A stretch of DNA of 64,000 nucleotides from Desertibaculum subflavum (GCA_003576705.1 QOZS01000028.1:1-64000); one strand, 5' to 3'; shown: positions 34,781-43,791, numbered from the stretch's first letter. Made by a program: numbers and translations. The notes: generated from the sequence alone by a model not told the origin.

Positions 34781-35628
34781 TCGTCTTCGCCACCTGCAAC
34801 CGATTTCCCGATCCGACGCCGAGCCTCGATCTGCTGCTGAAGGCGCTGCAGGCCGACGGCGTCGACGCGGGCTTCCATCCCTGGAACCACGCCGACCAAC
34901 GCCCGTTCGGCGCGGCCGACATCGTGCTGCCCATCTGCTGCTGGGACTACCAGCCGGAGGTCGCGCGCTTTCGCGCCTGGATCGACGGGCTCGACGCAGC
35001 CGGCGTTGCGCTGCTCAATCCGGCACCGCTGCTGCGCTGGAACCTGCGCAAGACCTATCTTCTGGATCTGGCAGCGTCGGGCCTCGCCGTGCCGCGGAGC
35101 TTTCAGCTCGCATCGGCGACGCCCGAGGCGATAGAGGCGCATCTGCGCCGCCAGGGCTGGCAGAGCGCGGTGCTGAAGCCGGTTTCCGGCCAGGGCGGCG
35201 CGGGCGTGCTCAAGCTCGATCTCGCCGACCGCGCCGGCTGGGATCTCGGCGAGCAGCTCGGCGCCGAGGCGTTGCTGCAGGCCGTCCATCCCGAGATCGC
35301 CGCGCTCGGCGAGATCACGCTCGTCTTTGTCGATGGCGAGTTCTCGCACGCGGTCCAGCGCCGCCTGCAGCCCGGCGAATGGCGCGCCAACCATCAATAC
35401 GGTGTCAGCGTGGAAGCCGCTTCGGTCGACGCCGGCCTGATCGCGACGGCGCGGCGCTATCTCGACGCGGCGCCCTCGCTGCCCTTCTATGCGCGGGTCG
35501 ACGGCCTGGCTCGGCCGGACCGCTTCCTGCTGATGGAGCTGGAGGCTGTCGAGCCCTACTTCTATTTCGAGCTGGTGCCGGGCACGGCGGAGCGCTTCGC
35601 CGCAGCGCTCAAGCGGCGCCTGCGCTAG
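34777..35628 (+). CDS. ATP-grasp domain protein (RimK/glutathione synthetase-like)
   Basis: A 283-residue ATP-grasp protein. It has a pre-ATP-grasp N-terminal domain (WNHADQRPFGAADIVLPICCWDY), the ATP-binding Lys in AVLKPVSGQGGAGV, and late acidic metal ligands (YARVDGL, LMELEAVEPYF). These enzymes make a carboxylate-amine or carboxylate-thiol bond through an acyl phosphate. The product is unknown; relatives annotated as ATP-grasp peptide ligases modify small molecules or peptides. GTG start overlapping the DUF3293 stop by 4 bases. Last gene of the operon; the convergent AsmA gene ends 8 bp away. Confidence 0.82.
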   Translation: MIVFATCNRFPDPTPSLDLLLKALQADGVDAGFHPWNHADQRPFGAADIVLPICCWDYQPEVARFRAWIDGLDAAGVALLNPAPLLRWNLRKTYLLDLAASGLAVPRSFQLASATPEAIEAHLRRQGWQSAVLKPVSGQGGAGVLKLDLADRAGWDLGEQLGAEALLQAVHPEIAALGEITLVFVDGEFSHAVQRRLQPGEWRANHQYGVSVEAASVDAGLIATARRYLDAAPSLPFYARVDGLARPDRFLLMELEAVEPYFYFELVPGTAERFAAALKRRLR

Positions 35629-35636
35629 CCAGGCGC

Positions 35637-38243
35637 CTACTGCGTCGGCTGTCGTCGCTGGCGGGCTTCCCGCAGCGCATCCCCGCAGGCATCCCGCGCC
35701 TCTTCCCCTGCGAGGCCGGCCAGTTGATTGAGCGGCACCAGCAGCCCGCCGATCACGCCGCGCAGCAGCCTTCCCGCGGTCTCGCCGCCGCGCAGCGAAA
35801 CGGCGGGCTCCCGCCAGGTGCCGCCGATATCCACCGGTACGCCGGTCGCCGAGAACTTGCGCGATTTCGGCTCCGGATCGAGGGTGAGATCGAGGCCGCC
35901 GCTCGGCAGGTCGACGGTGCCGCGGCCGAGAATGGTCATTCGCCGCGTATCCATCATTGCCCGGGCGCGAACGTTGCCGCCATCCGTAGTGGCGAAGTCT
36001 CCGACGATGCAGTTGACCCGCACCGCCTCTGCCGGCGTGCGCCGCCAGAACGGGGGCAAGATGCCAAGGACGTCGACATCCTGGATCAGCCGGTTCAGTT
36101 GCCGATCGCGGATGCGTCCTTCCTCCGCAGCCAGGGTCATCTGCCCATCGAGCTCCCGGGCGAGGCCTTCGAGAGAACGGCCGGTACTGTCGATCGCGAC
36201 TTCGAAGTCGAGCTCGAGGTCGGCGATCGCGGGACCGCCAAAGGCTTCCAACAATTTCGCGACATCGATCTCCGACGCTTTCACCTGAAGATTGACCCTC
36301 GCCGCGCCCGGCGGCGCGGCACTGCCAAGAGCGGCCTGTCCGCCGAAGCTGCCGCCCAGCGCGCGCAGGTCGAAATCGCGCAGCGCCAGCTTCCCGTCTC
36401 GCAGGATCAGTTTCGTGGACGCTGGCCCCATGCGGGCCTGCTGCGTCACGATCTCCTCCGCGGAAAGCGCCAGGTCGAGATTCACCTTATCGAGCTGGTC
36501 GATCCACGCGAGCCCGTCCTCGTCCTCTCCCGAAGACGATCCCGTTGCGGCGACGATCTCGGGAAGATGAAGCGCTTCCGCGGCTATGGAACCGTCGACC
36601 TCGACTTGGCCGTCGGCCGGAAGCTGCACCGCAAGCTCGCCTCGATAGCGGCTCCGGCCGATCTGCAGATCGATGCCCGCTAGTTCGAGCGCCCTTGTGC
36701 CGCTGCCCTGCAGGCCCGTCTTGATCTCGAGCGGACCGATCGCCGGCAATTCCCTCTCAAACCGCTTGCCGAACGCTGCCAGATCGCTGCCGCTTGCGTG
36801 GATCTGCAGCCGGTAGCTCGGCTCTCCGAGCAGATCGGTGATGGCGCCCGACGCGCGGAGATTCGTGTTCGGAGCAGAAACGTCAAGTTCGAGGTCCTGC
36901 AAGGACAGTGGAGCGTTCGGACGATCCTCCCGCACCAGCCTGGCTTCCGCCCGACCCGACCCGACCGGCTCCAGCGCAACGCCGAAGAGGCGGCCAACTT
37001 CGCTGACCTTCGCGGCCTCGACCGAGAGCGGTATCGAAACCCCACGCCATTCCAGCAAATTCTCGACACGGCCTCTGTCGGCCTGAAGCAATACTTCGCC
37101 CGCGGCACCACCCGCGGCACCAGCCGTGCCGGAGATGTCCATCAACGAGGGGGAACCGATCGATCCGCGGAGCCGGGCTTCGGCCCGCGCCTCGCCGAGC
37201 GGTGGCAGCGGAACGCCGAGGCGCTGTCCCAATCGCTGCGTCGATTCCGAGCGGGCGGTGATGGATAGCTCTATTGCGGCATCGGAGCGAAGGCCGGCGA
37301 GGCGGCCCTCTGCCCGCAACTCGGCCCAGTCAGGCTCCCCGACAGTGAGCGCCAGATCGGGCACCGAAACATCGGCGAAACCATCAGCGGCGATGCGCGC
37401 CTCCACCCGATAGGGGCCGAGCGCAGGAAGGCTCGCGTCGACAAGCCTTTCCAGCTCGTTCAGGCGATCGCCGGTAATGGCGAGGCGCAGCTCGGTCGGG
37501 GCGCCTCCGATCCCGACCGCGCCGTCGGCCGTGAGCGCGGACGGCCCCACGCGTCCCTCGGTCCATATCGGCCATTGCTCGGCAGCGCCGAACAGAGCGG
37601 CGAGCGACCCACCACGGCCGCGCAGTTCGAATGGCAGGTCGCCCCAGTGCCCCTCCGCGGCAAAATCGAGGCGACGCTCCGCTCCGCTTGCTGTCCACCC
37701 AGCCTCGGTCAGGGTGAGCACCTGCTCGGCCCCCGTATCTGCATGCCGCCACAACACCGTCGCCCCGTCGATCGCGAGCGTGGTTATCCATTCGACCGGC
37801 GGCGCAGCGGTGGAGCCACCATTGCCGGCAGACTTCCAGTTCGTCTGTCCGTCGGCGCCCTGTTCGATCAGAAGCCGGGCGCCAGCGATCTGCAGGCTTT
37901 CAACTTCGAATCTTCCGTCGCTGATCAGAGGCCACAACGCGAGTTCGATCTGCACCAGATCGGCCGTCAGACGGTCCTCGGTGGCCGGCTCGGCGGATGA
38001 ATGCACACAAAGGCCACGCACCAGAAGCGTCGGCACCAGGGAAGGAGCCACTGTCAGCTCTTGGATAGAGACTTCGCCGCCGGTCGCCGCGCGCAGCCGG
38101 TCCACCACCGCGGCCCTCACGGGGCCGGAAACGTCGATGACGCCGAACCTGACAAGCAGCAGCGCCAAGGCCGCCGCAATCAGCAGCAGCGCGATCAGGA
38201 TGGTAAGCGCCGCCTTCCACTTTCCGGTCACGTGACCGCCCAT
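35637..38243 (-). CDS. AsmA-family envelope protein
   Basis: An 868-residue protein with one N-terminal transmembrane helix (residues ~9-31) and a long beta-rich periplasmic region. The N-terminal AsmA domain (DRLRAATGGEVSIQELTV, then LTADLVQIELALWPLISDGR) and the C-terminal AsmA_2-like segment (GTVDLPSGGLDLTLDPEPKS, GGTWREPAVSLRG) are typical. AsmA/YhdP-like proteins form hydrophobic grooves thought to carry phospholipids between inner and outer membrane. ATG at 38243. A stem-loop at 38260-38292 separates it from the lipoprotein gene upstream. Confidence 0.85.
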   Translation of the reverse strand: MGGHVTGKWKAALTILIALLLIAAALALLLVRFGVIDVSGPVRAAVVDRLRAATGGEVSIQELTVAPSLVPTLLVRGLCVHSSAEPATEDRLTADLVQIELALWPLISDGRFEVESLQIAGARLLIEQGADGQTNWKSAGNGGSTAAPPVEWITTLAIDGATVLWRHADTGAEQVLTLTEAGWTASGAERRLDFAAEGHWGDLPFELRGRGGSLAALFGAAEQWPIWTEGRVGPSALTADGAVGIGGAPTELRLAITGDRLNELERLVDASLPALGPYRVEARIAADGFADVSVPDLALTVGEPDWAELRAEGRLAGLRSDAAIELSITARSESTQRLGQRLGVPLPPLGEARAEARLRGSIGSPSLMDISGTAGAAGGAAGEVLLQADRGRVENLLEWRGVSIPLSVEAAKVSEVGRLFGVALEPVGSGRAEARLVREDRPNAPLSLQDLELDVSAPNTNLRASGAITDLLGEPSYRLQIHASGSDLAAFGKRFERELPAIGPLEIKTGLQGSGTRALELAGIDLQIGRSRYRGELAVQLPADGQVEVDGSIAAEALHLPEIVAATGSSSGEDEDGLAWIDQLDKVNLDLALSAEEIVTQQARMGPASTKLILRDGKLALRDFDLRALGGSFGGQAALGSAAPPGAARVNLQVKASEIDVAKLLEAFGGPAIADLELDFEVAIDSTGRSLEGLARELDGQMTLAAEEGRIRDRQLNRLIQDVDVLGILPPFWRRTPAEAVRVNCIVGDFATTDGGNVRARAMMDTRRMTILGRGTVDLPSGGLDLTLDPEPKSRKFSATGVPVDIGGTWREPAVSLRGGETAGRLLRGVIGGLLVPLNQLAGLAGEEARDACGDALREARQRRQPTQ

Positions 38244-38259
38244 AAGGTTTTGGTCGCAA

Positions 38260-38292
38260 GAAGGCTCGCCGTCTGAAGGACAGCGAGCCTTC
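38260..38292 (-). terminator. Stem-loop after the lipoprotein gene, terminator-like
   Basis: Perfect 10-bp arms (GAAGGCTCGC at 38260-38269 and its complement at 38283-38292) around a 13-base loop. It lies 37 bp past the stop of the lipoprotein gene, reading leftward. The 3' flank on that strand, TTGCGACC, is only weakly U-rich, so factor-assisted termination or an mRNA-stabilising role is as likely. Confidence 0.45.
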
Positions 38293-38329
38293 CGCTACCG
38301 CGACAGCGTCGGGCCGCCACGATCCGCGC

Positions 38330-39388
38330 TTATTGCTGCGACCTGCTGCCCCGCTGCTGTGAGCCAGCGAGGTTCAAGGACACCAGGCGGCCGGTCTGGG
38401 CATTCACTTCCAGATCGTAGCTGTGGCCGTTCATATCCGCCTGGGTCTGATATTTGCCGTTGTTCAGCTGCAGGTCGGTGATGTTCTCGAAGCCCTCGTT
38501 CTGAAGGTCCTGCCGCACCTGCTGTTTGTCCATGGGCTGACCCCCGGCAATCGCGGCCGAGTCTCGCGGGTTCGCATGCTGTGCGGAGACCAGGTGACCT
38601 TGACGCGCATTGACCGTCAGGTTGTAGGACTGCGCGTCGCGCTGAGCCTGCGCCTTGTAGACGTCGCCCTCGCGCCGGAAGTCGGTGATGAACACGTATC
38701 CGATCTGCCGTAGCTCGTCCTTGACCTGCTGCTCAGACATGTAGCCTGCCTGCTGGGCCGCGCCTTGTCCGCTTTGGCCCTGATTGGCCTGCTGGCTGCT
38801 ATCCTGCGCACTCTGCTGCTGGCGCGACGGGGTCCCGCCCGTGGCCTGACGTCCGCTCGGCTGGTTGGCCGCAGCCTGTTGAATGCGATCGACCGTGTTC
38901 GTGTCGAGCCGCGTGGTGACGCGCATGCCCTGTTCCTGCTGGAACCGCGCAATGGCCGATCGGGTCAAGGGCCCCATGATGCCGTCGACGTCACCCTCGT
39001 AGTGGCCCATCTGCTTCAGATCGCGCTGCAACTCGGTCAGGGTCTGCTGGTCGACATTCGCTGCGACAGACGGCGCCTTGTTGCTTGGCCATGCGCCGGC
39101 TTGTTGTTGCTGTCTAGCCGATTGCTGTTGCCCCTGTTCGTATGCCTGCCGCTGTTGCTCTTCGTCGCCGAGGTAGTCCTCAGCCTTCTCGACAATGCCT
39201 TCGTCCATGACGGCACCGGCGGTGCCTCCCGCCGCGGCGCCTGCGACTGCACCGATCGGTCCGCCCACGACAGCGCCCGTGCCGGCCCCGGCCAGACCGC
39301 CAGTGGCCGCGCGCTGGGTATCCGTGCTGCCGCAAGCCGTGACGGCCAGCAGCGAAGTTGCGAGGATAGTGCTGAGCTTCCAGTCCAT
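38330..39388 (-). CDS. Peptidoglycan-binding lipoprotein with glycine-zipper and tandem PepSY-like domains
   Basis: A 352-residue predicted lipoprotein (lipobox LAVTAC, Cys19). Order: a glycine-zipper stretch (~30-60, GGPIGAVAGAAAGG), a Gln-rich linker, a PG_binding_1 domain (~112-160, LQRDLKQMGHYEGDVDGIMG), a second Gln/Ser-rich linker, and two ~60-residue repeats each starting (M)xxQQV(K/R)x(D/E)L and containing F..ITD and LxVNA(R/Q)xGxLVS. The repeats look PepSY-like. The protein is probably anchored in the outer membrane and touches peptidoglycan. ATG at 39388 with GGGAGGAC upstream; the composition, rich in Gln, differs from its neighbours. Confidence 0.78.
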   Translation of the reverse strand: MDWKLSTILATSLLAVTACGSTDTQRAATGGLAGAGTGAVVGGPIGAVAGAAAGGTAGAVMDEGIVEKAEDYLGDEEQQRQAYEQGQQQSARQQQQAGAWPSNKAPSVAANVDQQTLTELQRDLKQMGHYEGDVDGIMGPLTRSAIARFQQEQGMRVTTRLDTNTVDRIQQAAANQPSGRQATGGTPSRQQQSAQDSSQQANQGQSGQGAAQQAGYMSEQQVKDELRQIGYVFITDFRREGDVYKAQAQRDAQSYNLTVNARQGHLVSAQHANPRDSAAIAGGQPMDKQQVRQDLQNEGFENITDLQLNNGKYQTQADMNGHSYDLEVNAQTGRLVSLNLAGSQQRGSRSQQ

Positions 39389-39577
39389 GATTTTTGTCCT
39401 CCCGTGTTGGACGGTAAGTCCGGGCAACGTGCGGGATGTGACGGTGTTCCATCGGTGGCCGCATTTGCAGCCCAGCGCCAAGCTGATGGCGGACGGCACT
39501 CGTCGGCGAAGCTTAGCGCTGCGGCGACTGGAAACCGGGCGCTCGAATCGGTGCGGGAAATGACGGGTTCGGGCAGG

Positions 39578-40795
39578 TCAGACCGGCTCGCCGCGCAGCA
39601 GGCCCGGCAGGTCGCCCATATCGCCGCGCGCATGGCGCATGAACACGCGTTTCAGCGGCGGCAGCTGTTCGACGATGCCGAGGCCGAGATCGCGGACAAG
39701 GCGGACCGGCGCAATGTCGTTGGAGAACAGTCGGTTCAGGCCGTCGGTGATGGCGCCGAGCACGAAGGTGTCGACCCGGCGCCAGCGCTCATAGGCCGCC
39801 AGCGCCAGCGGATCGCCGAGATCGAGGCCGAGCCTTGCCTGGCCGACCAGAATCTCGACCAGGGTCGCGACGTCGCGCAGGCCCAGATTGAGGCCCTGGC
39901 CCGAGATCGGATGGATGCCGTGCGCCGCATCGCCGGCCAGCGCCAGGCGGTGGTCGATGTAGCGCTCGGCATGCAGGAAAGAGAGCGGATAGCTCCAGCG
40001 CGGTCCCTCGACTTCGAGCTTGCCGAGATAGTCGCCGAAGCGCCGGCCGAGCTCGGCCAGGAACTCGGCTTCGGGCAAGGCGAGCAGGGCTGCCGCGAGA
40101 TCCTCCCGTTCGGTCCAGACCAGCGAGGAGCGGCTGCCGGTCATCGGCAGGATGGCGAACGGCCCGGCCGGCAGGAAGCGCTCCTGGGCGACCCCTTGAT
40201 GCGGCCTCTCGTGCCCCACGGTGCAGACGATGCCGGCCTGTCCATAGGACCAGGTGGTGGTGCGGATGCCGGCCGCCTCGCGCGTCGGGGAGTTGCGGCC
40301 CTCAGCGCCCACCACCAGCGCCGCCCGCACTGTCCTGCCGTCGGCGAGCCGGGCGTGCACGGCTGCCGGCCGGCGCTCGAGCACGGTGACGGCGGCGGGG
40401 GCGAGCAGGCGAAGGCCCGGCGTCTCGTTCACCGCTCCCTGCAAGGCGAGGCGCAGATGCCGGTTCTCCACCATGTGGCCGAACGGCTCGGCCCCCACCT
40501 CGCGGTGGTCGTAGTGGACGAAGAGGGGGGAGGTGCCGTCCGTCACCCGGATGTCGAGGATGGGCTCCGCCGCTTCCAGGTGGCGCCAGATCCCGAGCGC
40601 CTGAAGCGCCTGCCGGCTGGCATGGGCGATGGCGGAGACCCGGCCGTCGAAAGCCGGCAAGGTCTGGCTCGCCGGCGCCTCGCGGTCGACCACCACGACG
40701 TCGAGGCCGCCCTGCGCCAGCCCGATGCCCAGCGACAGGCCGACCAGGCCGCCACCGACCACCAGAACATCCGATTCGATCATGCCGTCGCGCAT
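39578..40795 (-). CDS. UbiH/UbiF/Coq6-family FAD-dependent monooxygenase
   Basis: A 405-residue flavoprotein. The N-terminal dinucleotide fold VVGGGLVGLSLGIGLAQ, the middle VVGAEGRNSPTRE (DG-type motif, here AEGRNS) and the C-terminal LALAGDAAHGIHPISGQGLN (GD motif) are intact. The family hydroxylates the ubiquinone ring in the membrane-associated pathway. Which position it hydroxylates cannot be told. The ATG at 40795 (GGAAG upstream) is preferred to the one at 40783. It is divergent from glnK (237 bp). Confidence 0.88.
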   Translation of the reverse strand: MRDGMIESDVLVVGGGLVGLSLGIGLAQGGLDVVVVDREAPASQTLPAFDGRVSAIAHASRQALQALGIWRHLEAAEPILDIRVTDGTSPLFVHYDHREVGAEPFGHMVENRHLRLALQGAVNETPGLRLLAPAAVTVLERRPAAVHARLADGRTVRAALVVGAEGRNSPTREAAGIRTTTWSYGQAGIVCTVGHERPHQGVAQERFLPAGPFAILPMTGSRSSLVWTEREDLAAALLALPEAEFLAELGRRFGDYLGKLEVEGPRWSYPLSFLHAERYIDHRLALAGDAAHGIHPISGQGLNLGLRDVATLVEILVGQARLGLDLGDPLALAAYERWRRVDTFVLGAITDGLNRLFSNDIAPVRLVRDLGLGIVEQLPPLKRVFMRHARGDMGDLPGLLRGEPV

Positions 40796-41032
40796 GGCAG
40801 GCAGCTTCCGGTGTTCCGGCGCGTTCGTCCAGCCGCCGATGCGCGCCGCCGCCGTTTTGCGCAAGCGCCTATAATTTCGGCAAACTCTCGGCGGAATTCA
40901 TCCTTTCGGGGGCTTCCAACCGGCGGATGTGGTCGGCATGTTTCTTGATATGAGAGATCGGGACGGGAGATCGGTCCCCGGCCGGCACGCGGGTTTGCCG
41001 CTGGCGCGCTGCGAGGCGAAGGAGAAGATGCG

Positions 41033-41371
41033 ATGAAGCTGGTTATGGCGGTGATCAAGCCGTTCAAGCTCGACGAGGTGCGCGAGGCCCTCACCGGCAT
41101 CGGCGTGCAGGGGCTGACGGTCACCGAGGTGAAGGGATTCGGCCGGCAGAAGGGCCACACCGAGATCTATCGCGGCGCCGAGTATGCGGTCAGTTTCCTG
41201 CCCAAGCTGAAGATCGAAGTGGCGGTGAAGGACGAGCTTGCCGACCGCGTGGTCGAGGCGATCGTCGGTGCGGCCAAGACCGGCCAGATCGGCGACGGCA
41301 AGATCTTCGTCATGGATCTCTCCCAGGTGGTCCGCATTCGCACGTCCGAGCGCAACGACGACGCGCTCTGA
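41033..41371 (+). CDS. glnK: PII nitrogen regulatory protein, GlnK type
   Basis: A 112-residue PII protein. The T-loop holds Tyr51 (YRGAEYAVSFLPK), the uridylylation site; the GDGKIFVMDLSQVVRIRT B- and C-loop region binds ATP/ADP and 2-oxoglutarate. The residues after Tyr51 (AVSF) fit GlnK better than GlnB. GlnK genes usually precede amtB; here the next gene is a GST and a strong hairpin follows the stop. It relays nitrogen and energy status to partners such as AmtB, GlnE and NtrB. ATG at 41033 with GAAGGAG upstream. No clean sigma-54 promoter was found. Confidence 0.93.
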   Translation: MKLVMAVIKPFKLDEVREALTGIGVQGLTVTEVKGFGRQKGHTEIYRGAEYAVSFLPKLKIEVAVKDELADRVVEAIVGAAKTGQIGDGKIFVMDLSQVVRIRTSERNDDAL

Positions 41372-41431
41372 GGCCTTGCGCCGTCCCTCTCGCCGCGGGC
41401 GGTGGCCGCGTCGGCGAGAGGCGGAGCCTCA
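41369..41431 (+). terminator. Nested stem-loop after glnK, terminator-like
   Basis: An inner perfect 10-bp stem (CCTCTCGCCG 41386-41395 with 41412-41421) sits within an outer 6-bp stem (TGAGGC 41369-41374 with GCCTCA 41426-41431) that begins at the glnK stop codon. The tail (CGCCTTCTTACG) is only moderately T-rich. It probably ends or stabilises the glnK message. Confidence 0.5.
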
Positions 41432-41523
41432 CGCCTTCTTACGTTGACGAGCGCCGGCCGGGGCTGGTCAGATGCCGGCCTCTGGACAGTGGGCGGCGGT
41501 CCAGCGACGGGAGGAGGCGCCAG

Positions 41524-42138
41524 ATGAAGCTCTACAACTCGATCGGACCGAATCCGAAAATGGTCCGCATGTTCATGAAGGAAAAGGGCATCGAGCTGCC
41601 GCTGGTCCAGGTGGATCTGATGGGGGGCGAGAACCGCAAGCAGCCTTATCTCGAGAAGAACCCGGCCGGGCAGATGCCGGCTCTGGAGCTCGACGACGGC
41701 ACCTTCATCACCGAGATCACCGCGATCTGCGAGTATCTCGACGACACCCACAAGGACGGCCCGTCGCTGATCGGCATCACGGCGAAAGAGCGCGCCGAGA
41801 CCCATATGTGGACGCGCCGAATCGATCTCAACATCGTCGAGCCGCTGACCAACGGCTTCCGCTTTGCGGAAGGGCTGAAGCTGTTTCAGAACCGTATCCG
41901 CTGCATTCCGGAGGCTGCGGAAGGCCTCAAGACGACGGCGCGCGAGAAGCTCGCCTGGCTCGACGGGCTGATGGCCGGCAAGCAGTTCGTGTGCGGCGAC
42001 CGGTTTACCATGGCGGACGTGCTGCTCTACGCGTTCCTGGAATTCGCCCAGACGGTGCGCCAACCGCTCGATCCCGCGTGCAAGAATATTGCCGCCTGGT
42101 ACGAACGCGTGAAGGCCCGCCCCAGTGCGAGCGCCTGA
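41524..42138 (+). CDS. Glutathione S-transferase family protein
   Basis: A 204-residue GST. The N-terminal thioredoxin-like domain has a Ser/Asn region (MKLYNSIGPNPKMVRMF) in place of the catalytic hydroxyl, NPAGQMPALELDDG with the cis-Pro, and the E-(I/S) pair TEITAICEYL that binds the gamma-glutamyl group. The all-helical C-terminal domain ends CGDRFTMADVLLYAFLEFA with the N-capping box. The reaction is not assigned; detoxification or isomerisation is possible. ATG at 41524 with GGGAGGAG upstream. Confidence 0.86.
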   Translation: MKLYNSIGPNPKMVRMFMKEKGIELPLVQVDLMGGENRKQPYLEKNPAGQMPALELDDGTFITEITAICEYLDDTHKDGPSLIGITAKERAETHMWTRRIDLNIVEPLTNGFRFAEGLKLFQNRIRCIPEAAEGLKTTAREKLAWLDGLMAGKQFVCGDRFTMADVLLYAFLEFAQTVRQPLDPACKNIAAWYERVKARPSASA

Positions 42139-42245
42139 ATGGGCCGGCGCCTGATGGGCCAGCGCATGACTAATCTGCGCACGCCGCCTCTTCCCGCGAT
42201 GCACTTGGAACCGTAACATCCCCCTCAACGGGGAAAGACCAGGCA

Positions 42246-42698
42246 ATGGCGACAGATCGGCCCAAGACCTTCAAAGACCTGATCGAAGCGGCGGAACACG
42301 GCGATCCGCGGGCGCAGTTCGAGCTCGGCCGGCGGCACTTCCGCGGCGAGGGCGCGCCCCTCGACCGCCTGGAGGCGGAGCGCTGGCTGAAGCGGGCGGT
42401 GCAGGGCGGTCATGCCGTGGCGCGCATTTACCTTGCCGAGCTGCGCGGCAAGGCGGCGCAGCCGCCGGGCCGCGACCAAGCCTTCGACCGCTGGCTCGAC
42501 GGCGCCATGCTGTCGATCAAGGCGGGCGACCTGCGCCGTGGCGGCCAGAATGCGGCGCGCCGCGACTTCGCGAGCTTCGCCGCCTCGCCGGTGTCGCTGT
42601 TTCGGCGGATGCTCACCTCGCGCTACCTGCCGGGCATTCTGATTGCCGGTCTGGTCGCCTATCTGCTCATCCGCCTGGTGCAGACCGGCGGCCTCTGA
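42246..42698 (+). CDS. Sel1-repeat protein with C-terminal membrane anchor
   Basis: A 150-residue protein. One clear Sel1-like repeat unit (LIEAAEHGDPRAQFELGRR, then AERWLKRAVQGGHAVARIYL) forms the N-terminal half, and a hydrophobic helix (GILIAGLVAYLLIRLV, ~126-145) ends the protein. Sel1 repeats bind protein partners; this would face the cytoplasm or periplasm from the inner membrane. ATG at 42246 after GACCAGGCA. Function unknown. Confidence 0.75.
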   Translation: MATDRPKTFKDLIEAAEHGDPRAQFELGRRHFRGEGAPLDRLEAERWLKRAVQGGHAVARIYLAELRGKAAQPPGRDQAFDRWLDGAMLSIKAGDLRRGGQNAARRDFASFAASPVSLFRRMLTSRYLPGILIAGLVAYLLIRLVQTGGL

Positions 42699-42710
42699 GG
42701 CCGCCGCGTC

Positions 42711-43727
42711 CTATATCGCCGCGAGATCGCTGCCGAGGTGGAACAGGCAGTCGCCGCGCTCGGTGCGGCCCGGCACGCGCTTGCAGATCACCAGGCCATC
42801 ATGGCGGAAGCTCGCCACCGCCGGCTCGCGCCAGGGCGTGTCGTTGAAATGGATGCGGCCGGCCGGCTGGCCTGATTTCACCTCGTCGCCGAGCTCGGCT
42901 AGCGGCTCGAACACGCCGCCCTCCGGGGCGTAGACGTAGTAGTCGTCGCCGGCGACCGTCAGCAACCGTGTCGGCGGCGCCGGCGGCACGTCCACACGAT
43001 AGACGCCGAGATGCGCCAGAATGCGGCGGATGCCGTCTTCCGCCACCTTCAGCACCGCCGGGGTCACCTGGCCGCCGCCGCCGAGTTCCGTCCCCATGCA
43101 GGTCACGCCATGGCGATGCGCCGCAGCGGTGAAGGTGCGGTCGGCGCCCTGCAATGCTGCGCCGAGATAGGAGATCGGCGCGCCGAACGCCTTCATCAGG
43201 GCGACCACCTTCTCGGTCTGCGCGGGATCGACGCTGCGCCGCGCCAACGTGCTGGGGATGTAGGTCAGCGAGCTGCCGCCGGAATGGAAGTCGAAGCCGA
43301 AATCCGACTGCGCCAGCAGCACGTGCTCGATGAAGAAGGCGATCTGCTGCGTCACCGTGCCGTCGGGATCGCCGGGGAAGGTGCGGTTCAGGTTGCCGTC
43401 ATCGATCGGCGAGGTGCGCATGCCGGCCAGCGAGGCCGGGAAATTGGCCGAGGGCAGGATGATGATGCGGCCCTTCACCCGGGCCGGCTCGATCTCGCGG
43501 ATCAGGCGGCCGAGCGCGACCTGGCCCTCCCATTCGTCGCCGTGATTGCCGGCCTGCAGCAGCACGCGCGGGCCGTCGCCGTTCTTGATGCAGGCGATCG
43601 GAATCGGGATCCAGCCATAGGCGGAGCGGTGCACGGAATGCGGCACGCGCAGGAAGCCGGTCTGCTTGCCGTCCTTGTTCAGATCCAGTTCGAGATAGAG
43701 ACGGCTCCGCTTGCCTTCATCCGCCAC
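42711..43727 (-). CDS. Succinylglutamate desuccinylase/aspartoacylase family deacylase (DoeB-like)
   Basis: A 338-residue zinc hydrolase of the AstE/AspA family. Zinc ligands are His and Glu of GNHGDEWEG and the His of DFHSGG; DGNLNRTFPGDPDG binds substrate and TELGGGG holds a late conserved Glu. It has the N-terminal extension seen in DoeB, the N-acetyl-diaminobutyrate deacetylase of ectoine breakdown. The GTG at 43727 (GGAGG 8 bases upstream) is preferred to a TTG at 43751. It lies 64 bp after livM on the same strand, so it likely trims an N-acyl group from whatever the transporter imports. No ectoine hydrolase is nearby. Confidence 0.82.
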   Translation of the reverse strand: MADEGKRSRLYLELDLNKDGKQTGFLRVPHSVHRSAYGWIPIPIACIKNGDGPRVLLQAGNHGDEWEGQVALGRLIREIEPARVKGRIIILPSANFPASLAGMRTSPIDDGNLNRTFPGDPDGTVTQQIAFFIEHVLLAQSDFGFDFHSGGSSLTYIPSTLARRSVDPAQTEKVVALMKAFGAPISYLGAALQGADRTFTAAAHRHGVTCMGTELGGGGQVTPAVLKVAEDGIRRILAHLGVYRVDVPPAPPTRLLTVAGDDYYVYAPEGGVFEPLAELGDEVKSGQPAGRIHFNDTPWREPAVASFRHDGLVICKRVPGRTERGDCLFHLGSDLAAI

Positions 43728-43791
43728 TGATCGACCCTCCGCCCGATGCAAGCGGAAGCCTAGCGCGGATCAACGCGCCCGCGCAGCCATT

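Noticed and set aside
40984..40998. Sigma-54-like -24/-12 element upstream of glnK (GGCACG...TTTGC)
   Set aside because: The GG and GC dinucleotides are separated by 11 bases; sigma-54 requires 10, so it is not called.
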